Notes under the pieces: generated by a model
Told to the model about the DNA's origin: nothing
Database searches by the model: none
The model's input: only the letters and a program-made list of their open reading frames with translations
Source: a virus
Reading direction: 5' to 3' (one strand)
Length of the DNA stretch: 29,022 nt
Virus record (IMG/VR): IMGVR_UViG_3300000116_000109
Location: 2,660 to 31,681 of that record
Translations under genes and position numbers: made by a program
In this document: one piece after another, positions 1-6,226 of the stretch
How positions within the stretch are numbered: position 1 is the stretch's first letter
How the letters are laid out: each line of letters opens with the position of its first letter

Positions 1-150
1 TATAAGTTGAATTTTTCCTTGATGCAGTACCATAAATATTCATTAACTGAGATTGAAAATCTTATTCCTTGGGAACGAGACATTTATGTTGAGCTATTGA
101 GAGCGCATTTAGAAGAAGAGAAACTTAAGCAACAGCAAAATGGGTCCTGA
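1..150 (+). CDS. 3' end of small baseplate hub/assembly protein, T4 gp26/gp51-like (5' truncated)
   Basis: The window opens inside a reading frame that ends at TGA 148-150, so only the last 49 codons are visible. The fragment contains a helical segment with the motif ENLIPWERDIYVELL and a charged, glutamine-rich tail. A PWER-I-Y-V motif close to the C terminus is typical of small myovirus baseplate or tail-assembly proteins in the T4 gp26/gp51 group. The next gene starts inside its last codons (11-base overlap), which suggests translational coupling. The family call rests on this short motif plus position before hub genes, so the exact T4 equivalent is uncertain. Confidence 0.55.
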   Translation, partial: YKLNFSLMQYHKYSLTEIENLIPWERDIYVELLRAHLEEEKLKQQQNGS

Positions 151-2116
151 CGAGTTAGATGATTTACTAGCAAGCATACGAGCAGAGTCAAAGGGAGGCT
201 CTGCTCTTGCTTTGTATGAAGGAACTCGTGCAACTGATTTAGTCAGTGAAAAGATAGACGAAAGAATATTAAATCTTCTTGGACTTGACGACGTATTTGA
301 TATTGATTATGCAACTTATATTTCCTTATTAAAGGAAAGGGCAGCTGCTGCCAGAATGACTGGCAAGAATCTTGCTACTGAAGAAGCAGAGTTAGTCACC
401 AACGAATTCAAGAGAGTCAAAGGAAAAGTTGGTAGATTTAAAATACAAAAGAAGAAAATAACAGCATCAAGTATTGCAGTAAGAAAACCAATAAAAGCAG
501 TAAATCAAAAAGCACTGATGCCTGCTCCTGCGGCTGGTGGCGAAGAATTAATTCCTGTTGTAAAGGATATTGATACGAAACTTGATGAACTTCTTGCTGC
601 AGTAAAAGCAGACTTTAAAGCAGAAGAAGAAAGAGAAAAGCAAGAAAAGAAAAGCGAAGAGAATCAAAGAAGAAGAGCAAGAGAAAAGAAAATGGAGGCA
701 AAGGAGTCTCCAATTATTAAGTCTCTGAAGAGTACTGCAAAGAAAATCGTATCTCCTTTCCAAGCAATTTTAGATAGAATTTTTAGATTCATAGGATTTA
801 CATTGCTTGGACATGTTGTTGATAAATTCTTCAAGTGGTTCAGCGATGAAAATAATAAGAAAAAGATAGAAACTATTGGTAGATTCTTAAAGGATTGGTG
901 GCCTTCTTTAGCATTTGCTGCTGGATTATTTTTAACTCCATTTGGATCATTTGTTCGTGGCACTTTAAAATTGTTAAGATTTTTTGTGCCTCAGATGGTG
1001 AGGTTTATGGCTGCTCATCCACTTTTGTTTGCTACCGCGGCCGCTGGAGTTGGTGCATATGCAGCAACTCAGATGAATGAACAAAAGAGAAAAGAATTTA
1101 AGAAAACAGAACCATCTATAGTTCTTCCAGAGGAAACTGCTAAAACTGGCAAAATGCCAGGAGTTCCTCAACTACAACAAGAACAAGTCCTTCAAAGAGG
1201 ATTTGGTGGAATGTTTAATAATGGTGGTATCGTAAGAACAAAATCATTCTTTGGTAATAAATCAATTGCAAATGTTAATGATATTGCATTTGATGGTGGT
1301 GGTTCAATTACTAAAGACACTGGACTTGATATTACTGGTGCTGGCCCTGATACTCAATTAATTGCTGCTGCTCCCGGTGAGATTGTTATACCAAGAAAGA
1401 CAGTTAATAAGTATGGTTCAAAATTCTTTATGAATTTAATACATTCTTCTGGAATGAGTGGTAACCCAAGGTTTGTAAACAATATTCAGTTAGCACAAAA
1501 CGGTGGAATTGTTGGTGCATTGGGAAATATGGGACTGCCTGGAACTGGAACTGTAATGTCACCACTAACCAGAGGTGATTCAACTGTTGCTGGTTATCAA
1601 CAAAAACTTCTTGGAATTCCTTTAGGGAGCTCAACTTTCCCAAGAGACGCAAGTGGTTATGGGACTGGATATTCTCAATCTGAAATGGCAAGATATGAGC
1701 AGTTTAATAAACAAAAATATTTTACAAATGCTGCCGGTGCTCTGCCGAAATTAGTCGATCGTTCAAATATTGTTGGCGATGCCTTTAAGAATTTTGGCAG
1801 AAATGTTCAGACAATTAGAGATGCTGCGAGGCGTCAAGAAGAAATGATGAGGAAACTTGGATATGAACCTGATGGTTATACAAATTTTAGCGGACAATCA
1901 ATTAATTTAGGGCCTCAGTCCTCTATAAAACCAATTGGAACTCCCGTAGTTACTACTGAAACAAAAATGATTGTCTTACCTCCAAAGACAACCGTTGCAA
2001 AGAAACCTGATTATAATGTTAAATCTGGAACTGATATTCCAGACTTCAGTCCTATTGCTGCTGTAGCTCATAGAATGAAAGTGACTGAAGCACTTGGCAT
2101 TTCTAATCTGGTGTAA
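140..2116 (+). CDS. large tail structural protein, tape-measure-like features
   Basis: This 658-aa protein starts at ATG 140. It has an acidic helical N terminus, then a highly charged Lys/Glu/Arg coiled coil (about residues 140-200), then a hydrophobic region (about 215-315) opening with RFIGFTLLGHVVDKFFKWF and containing further membrane-like helices. The middle (about 355-440) is Gly/Asn-rich and includes GPDTQLIAAAPGEIVIPRK, a pattern recalling C-terminal segments of phage tape-measure proteins (GPDT...PGE-V-P). The segment GFTLLG..VDK recurs in the next gene, so the two are related in their centres. Placement between a gp26-like gene and the lysozyme/hub genes fits a tail-tube-lumen or baseplate-hub role. 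No enzymatic motif is visible. The tape-measure role is inference. Confidence 0.7.
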   Translation: MGPDELDDLLASIRAESKGGSALALYEGTRATDLVSEKIDERILNLLGLDDVFDIDYATYISLLKERAAAARMTGKNLATEEAELVTNEFKRVKGKVGRFKIQKKKITASSIAVRKPIKAVNQKALMPAPAAGGEELIPVVKDIDTKLDELLAAVKADFKAEEEREKQEKKSEENQRRRAREKKMEAKESPIIKSLKSTAKKIVSPFQAILDRIFRFIGFTLLGHVVDKFFKWFSDENNKKKIETIGRFLKDWWPSLAFAAGLFLTPFGSFVRGTLKLLRFFVPQMVRFMAAHPLLFATAAAGVGAYAATQMNEQKRKEFKKTEPSIVLPEETAKTGKMPGVPQLQQEQVLQRGFGGMFNNGGIVRTKSFFGNKSIANVNDIAFDGGGSITKDTGLDITGAGPDTQLIAAAPGEIVIPRKTVNKYGSKFFMNLIHSSGMSGNPRFVNNIQLAQNGGIVGALGNMGLPGTGTVMSPLTRGDSTVAGYQQKLLGIPLGSSTFPRDASGYGTGYSQSEMARYEQFNKQKYFTNAAGALPKLVDRSNIVGDAFKNFGRNVQTIRDAARRQEEMMRKLGYEPDGYTNFSGQSINLGPQSSIKPIGTPVVTTETKMIVLPPKTTVAKKPDYNVKSGTDIPDFSPIAAVAHRMKVTEALGISNLV

Positions 2117-2128
2117 TAGGAGAATAAA

Positions 2129-4630
2129 ATGGTAGTAAGTTCTCAAAAGTTTTTACCATCAGGAAAGTCAGGTTCTTTAGCGGTAAGGCCCACTGCTAAA
2201 CTTTCAATGATTCGCAAACCTTTGGTTGCGACATCTTCTGATGGTGAAGCACAAAAAACTGTACTTGATGTTCGTAATAAAGTCACTTCCCTTACATTTA
2301 TTTTTAAAAGAAAGAAAATTTTAAAGAAAAAAATTCTTGATAGAAAGAGAAAGTTAGTAGAGACAGAAAAGAATAAAAAAAGAGAAGAAGAATTAGAATC
2401 CAAAAGAAAAAAAGGTGGAAAGAAAGATGATGAAAAATTATTAATAACACCTCCAGGCGGAAACATTATTGATTCTCTTACAAGATTTGCTGGGTTTACT
2501 TTACTTGGGTTTATAGTTGATAAGTATTCGAAATTTTTTCCAAAGTTGATAGAGTTTGGAAAAACCATACAACCTGCAATAGAAATTTTTAGTAGTTTTG
2601 CTAAAAATCTTGTTGGTGGTACGATTGATTTTATTGAGAATGGATATAAAGCATATGATAAAGTTCGTGCTGGAATCAAAAATATTGGTGGTGAAGGAGC
2701 ACAAAAAACTTTTGATGAGTTTTCTAAAAATTTAAATTTAATTTTGAATGGTGCCATCATGGCATCAATGTTGATTGCAAGTACTGCTCCTGGAAAAAAA
2801 TCTGGAGGAGTGTCTCGCGGTGGTGGGTATGGTGCTGGTTATGCTGCTGGATATGCTGCTGGACTTGCGTCTAGAGGTAGAGGTCCTAGATATCGTTCTC
2901 CCGGACAAGCAGCAGCAGGTGGCACTTTCCAGGAAAATCTATCAAGACAAGCACTCTCCAGAGAAAGAATGCTTGCTGATGCTGGCCCTAGAGGACCATT
3001 AGATAGAATGCGTCGTGGTTTTAGAGGAGCTGGCGCACAACTTCAAACTGGAACATTGTTCCAGAGAGGTTCTGGTTTACAAAAAGCACTTTATAATGCT
3101 CCAGGAAAATTAAAAGGTGTAACTTCAAGCCTTGGTAAAGTTGGCAGTGTTGGTGGTAGAATTTTTGGTAGAATACCCATCATTGGTGGACTAATTGATT
3201 TTGCAATCAATCTTGCGATGGGTGAAGATCCTGGAAGAGCAGCAGCAAAAGCAGTAGGTGCTACTGTTGGTTCTGCACTTGGAACTTTTATTCCAGTTCC
3301 TTTTGCCGGTACTATTCTTGGTGGTATTCTTGGTGACATTGTTGGCGGAGCAATGTATGATACTTTGGTTGGGAGTAAAATCAAACCTCAAGCAAAGGCA
3401 CAAGGAGGAACAGTAACATCTGGACAATCCAGAGTTTCTCCTACAAGAAGAATTAAAAAAACTAAAACAAAACAAAGAAAAGTTTATGTTCCACAAAAAA
3501 CACAACCTGGAAAAGATTTTGGTGGAAAACTGAAGATAGAACAACTGTATGGTGAAGATAAACCAGGAGAGAAGAGTGCATTGAGAGCTCTTAAAAAGAG
3601 CTCTGAAGATTTGAAAAAAATGAAATCAATGCACGGCATAGTTGGTGGAATTCTAGGTGCTGGTATTGACATGGCACTCGGACAGAAACCAGATAAAAAA
3701 CTTGCAAATTCTCTTGGAAGTATGTTTGGTTCTGTTATTGAAGCATCAGTTAATGCGGAACTAAATTCTTCATTTAATGATATTTCAAAGGCAATTGCTA
3801 TGGCAAGTGGTGGAGTAGTTCCATCAAGAGAGATTGGTGCTAGAATGAGTGTCGGTGAAAGGATTGGTAAGTATATTTCTAATGCTTTTTCAATCGCACT
3901 TGAAAGTTCTGCTACTAGAGTATTGCAAAACTTAAATCAAGAAGTGAATCGTGAAGGTGGCTCCACCCTCGATGGAGACGGTGGAGCCCCCCGGCGCGGT
4001 GGCGGAGGATCAAAAGGATTGTGGCAGGGCGAAGCTGCTAGTATTCCACCAGAGGGGAAAGCTCTATTAGATGCTATTGCTGGTTCAGAATCTAGTGGTT
4101 ATAATTCCAGGTATCCATCCAAAGCATTTAGTGGATATGATGATCACCCAAGAATTGATGAACGTATTTTAAGCGGTCCAAACAAAGGACTTACAAGTAA
4201 TGCTGCTGGTAGATATCAATTCTTATCTACAACTTGGGATCAGTACAAAAGACCTGGTGCTAAGTTTACACCAGAAGAACAAGATATTGCAGCGTATAGA
4301 TTAGCAATTGCTGCTTATGGATATGGTGAGCAAGGACTTCTGAAAGCACTTAGAGAAGATCCTACAAAAGTTGCCAATAAGTTGAGTAAAACTTGGACAT
4401 CTTTGCCCGGTGGTATAGAACCAAATAATGCTACAGGGGGATTCTTGTCTAGATTTAATACAAAAGTAAAAGAATATAAACTCGAACCTGCTAAACCAGC
4501 AGCTGCTAAACCAGAACCAGTAAAAGGCCAAAAAGTGTCTTATAATGGTTTGAATCAACAAACTTCTTATGAATTAGCAATTCATGAGAGGAATGTTTTC
4601 CTCTATCAACAAGAAACAGTTCTTGCTTAA
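2129..4630 (+). CDS. baseplate hub/tail protein with C-terminal GH104-type murein lytic transglycosylase domain
   Basis: This 833-aa protein has a good ribosome-binding site (AGGAG just before ATG 2129). Order: a basic coiled coil (about residues 55-110), a hydrophobic block opening FAGFTLLGFIVDKYSKFF (about 130-180) shared with the preceding gene, Gly/Ala-rich helical regions (about 210-430), an Arg/Gly-rich linker (about 610-630), and a lysozyme-like domain (about 640-790). The domain resembles lambda endolysin R: SESSGYNSRYP, then DDHPRI, then NAAGRYQFLSTTWDQYK, then WTSLPGG, matching R's SEG...YSDHPRK...AGRYQLLSRWWDAY...WASLPG. Glu654 in the SES motif aligns with the catalytic Glu of R. 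It probably cuts peptidoglycan locally during tail penetration, a job done in T4 by gp5 lysozyme, which is a different fold class. The hydrophobic N-terminal part could also be tape-measure-like. Confidence 0.82.
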   Translation: MVVSSQKFLPSGKSGSLAVRPTAKLSMIRKPLVATSSDGEAQKTVLDVRNKVTSLTFIFKRKKILKKKILDRKRKLVETEKNKKREEELESKRKKGGKKDDEKLLITPPGGNIIDSLTRFAGFTLLGFIVDKYSKFFPKLIEFGKTIQPAIEIFSSFAKNLVGGTIDFIENGYKAYDKVRAGIKNIGGEGAQKTFDEFSKNLNLILNGAIMASMLIASTAPGKKSGGVSRGGGYGAGYAAGYAAGLASRGRGPRYRSPGQAAAGGTFQENLSRQALSRERMLADAGPRGPLDRMRRGFRGAGAQLQTGTLFQRGSGLQKALYNAPGKLKGVTSSLGKVGSVGGRIFGRIPIIGGLIDFAINLAMGEDPGRAAAKAVGATVGSALGTFIPVPFAGTILGGILGDIVGGAMYDTLVGSKIKPQAKAQGGTVTSGQSRVSPTRRIKKTKTKQRKVYVPQKTQPGKDFGGKLKIEQLYGEDKPGEKSALRALKKSSEDLKKMKSMHGIVGGILGAGIDMALGQKPDKKLANSLGSMFGSVIEASVNAELNSSFNDISKAIAMASGGVVPSREIGARMSVGERIGKYISNAFSIALESSATRVLQNLNQEVNREGGSTLDGDGGAPRRGGGGSKGLWQGEAASIPPEGKALLDAIAGSESSGYNSRYPSKAFSGYDDHPRIDERILSGPNKGLTSNAAGRYQFLSTTWDQYKRPGAKFTPEEQDIAAYRLAIAAYGYGEQGLLKALREDPTKVANKLSKTWTSLPGGIEPNNATGGFLSRFNTKVKEYKLEPAKPAAAKPEPVKGQKVSYNGLNQQTSYELAIHERNVFLYQQETVLA
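3959..3988. repeat. GC-rich perfect inverted repeat in the domain linker
   Basis: GGCTCCACC (3959-3967) and GGTGGAGCC (3980-3988) are perfect 9-bp arms around a 12-nt loop. They lie inside a visibly GC-rich stretch in an otherwise AT-rich gene, exactly where the encoded Gly/Arg-rich linker precedes the lysozyme-like domain. There is no T-tract, so it is not an intrinsic terminator. Confidence 0.75.
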
Positions 4631-4646
4631 ATAGTAATAAAAATAT

Positions 4647-6014
4647 ATGTCAAAGGACTCACTAACATTTAAAAAATTCGAAATCTATTCTAATGATGAT
4701 GAGTCTTCCTCTGTAGATTTAAGAGGAGGAACTCCTAGAATAGAGTATCGTGAGAGTGTTTTCTTGCCATATGTTGTAGTTGTTTGTAATATCGTTGATA
4801 CTGGCAATGCGGTGTTGGTTGATGATAGATACGTCAGTGTCCTTGAAGCAATCAAATGTCAAGGTGTAGAAAAGGTTGACTTTGCAATTGAAGATTCATT
4901 GGGTAATAAGATTAATCTGGATGGTGACGATTATCATTTAAGAGTAGCTGCAACGAGTGAGATTAGCACATCATTTAAAGCAACGACTTTTAAATTATCT
5001 CTTGTTTCTCCAGAAGCATTTGATAATTTAGTAATAGAAAATGAATGTAGAAATGCTTATGGTGGAAAGATATCTGACATAGTAAAATTAATTATTAAAA
5101 ATAATCTTAAGTCAACCAAAGAAACAACGAACTTTGATGTGACTCTTGATACTTTTAATCAACAAGGAAAGAGTAGAAAACCTTTTGATATGATTCTTGA
5201 TTTACAAAAGATATGTATTCCAGAGTCAGTTCAAACTGATAGTGGTAAAACTTCAAAGGGACACCTTGCTGGATACTTGTTCTGGCAAACCTCTGAGGGT
5301 TGGAACTTCAAATCTTTAGATAATCTCTTTAAGTTCAGTGGAAGTTATCTCAAGTATATTGACAATAGAGGTAGAGCAATAAAGAATTACATTGAAACTA
5401 AGAGAGCAGATAATAATATTCCTTCAGGATTCACTGATAAGATATTGCATTATCGTGTTCATAGAACCATTGATGCACTAAGACAATTTGAAACTGGTGC
5501 ATTCGGAACACTTCTGGAGACATGGGATCCTATCAATTGTAGTTATGATAAAACTAATTCTGTAATTACAACAGAAGAAGGAAATGGAATCCGAGCAGGA
5601 AAAAATCTCCCAAACTTCGGAAAGTATGCTGGGAAAGCAACAAAAAGAATTGCAAACAAATCTAAAGCAAAGGGGCAAACTGTTGTTTATGGTGATAATA
5701 TAGAACAGCAAGTTGAAAAAACTGACAAAGAAAATTATTCTGTAGATGATGTTACACAACAAGCACTACAGAACTACAAACAAAAAATGAATATGTCCGC
5801 TGAGATTGTTATTCCTGCTGACTTTAGTTTACATGCAGGAGATTTAATATACTGCGAATTCCAGGAACTATCCTCTGGAAAAACGATTCTCTCAAGTAAC
5901 AATCGTGATAGCGGTATATATATGATAGCAGATCTTTGTCATTTCGGTAATCGTTCAAAGACGTTTACAGGGCTTCACTTAGTCAGAGATTCTTATGGAG
6001 TAAAAAATGGATAA
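4647..6014 (+). CDS. baseplate hub subunit, T4 gp27-like
   Basis: This 455-aa protein lacks a clear Shine-Dalgarno sequence before ATG 4647. It is beta-rich with no membrane segment. Features include RIEYRESVFLPYVVVV near the N terminus, a helix AYGGKISDIVKLIIKNNL (about residues 138-155), and a C-terminal barrel-like segment with GDLIYCEF, then GIYMIADLCHF and LHLVRDSYG. The organisation, a protein set against a following spike-type gene and ending with a strand pair carrying a 'D-L-Y/F...Y-M-I-D/A...H-L' pattern, recalls T4 gp27 and other control-protein-D hub proteins that form the trimeric torus on which the spike sits. Sequence similarity is remote and judged by eye. Its position right after the tail lysozyme supports a hub role. 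Confidence 0.6.
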   Translation: MSKDSLTFKKFEIYSNDDESSSVDLRGGTPRIEYRESVFLPYVVVVCNIVDTGNAVLVDDRYVSVLEAIKCQGVEKVDFAIEDSLGNKINLDGDDYHLRVAATSEISTSFKATTFKLSLVSPEAFDNLVIENECRNAYGGKISDIVKLIIKNNLKSTKETTNFDVTLDTFNQQGKSRKPFDMILDLQKICIPESVQTDSGKTSKGHLAGYLFWQTSEGWNFKSLDNLFKFSGSYLKYIDNRGRAIKNYIETKRADNNIPSGFTDKILHYRVHRTIDALRQFETGAFGTLLETWDPINCSYDKTNSVITTEEGNGIRAGKNLPNFGKYAGKATKRIANKSKAKGQTVVYGDNIEQQVEKTDKENYSVDDVTQQALQNYKQKMNMSAEIVIPADFSLHAGDLIYCEFQELSSGKTILSSNNRDSGIYMIADLCHFGNRSKTFTGLHLVRDSYGVKNG

Positions 6015-6219
6015 CATCGAACAACACATTCAAAAAGATAAAGAGATTCTGGATAACCCAACAATCTCTCCACAAATGCGTCGCCATACTGAAGAAGAGT
6101 TGGCAGACTTAAAAGCATATGCAGAACGTCACCCAGAAGATCATCACGATCCCACACCACTAGAACTCTATTGCGATACTCATCCTGATGCATCTGAGTG
6201 CAGAGTATACGAGGACTGA
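6007..6219 (+). CDS. CP12-like small protein (C-terminal GAPDH-binding motif only)
   Basis: This 70-aa acidic protein starts 8 bases inside the preceding gene. Residues 52-70 read LELYCDTHPDASECRVYED, which closely matches the C-terminal end of cyanobacterial CP12 (consensus YC..NP...ECR-Y-D/E-D). Cys56 and Cys65 have the canonical 8-residue spacing with the central proline. In cyanobacteria CP12 links GAPDH and phosphoribulokinase and shuts the Calvin cycle; the C-terminal pair binds GAPDH and the N-terminal Cys pair mediates the PRK side. Here the N-terminal 50 residues are a helical, Cys-free segment, so only half of the redox switch is present. Phage-encoded CP12 is an established cyanophage auxiliary metabolic theme, but sitting between hub genes it could equally have a structural role. 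Confidence 0.72.
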   Translation: MDNIEQHIQKDKEILDNPTISPQMRRHTEEELADLKAYAERHPEDHHDPTPLELYCDTHPDASECRVYED

Positions 6220-6226
6220 TTAACTG

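Noticed and set aside
2143-2760. Antisense open frame of 205 codons opposite the 833-aa gene
   Set aside because: Explained by the Lys/Glu-rich composition of the sense strand; Phe/Leu/Ser-rich translation with no recognisable motif.
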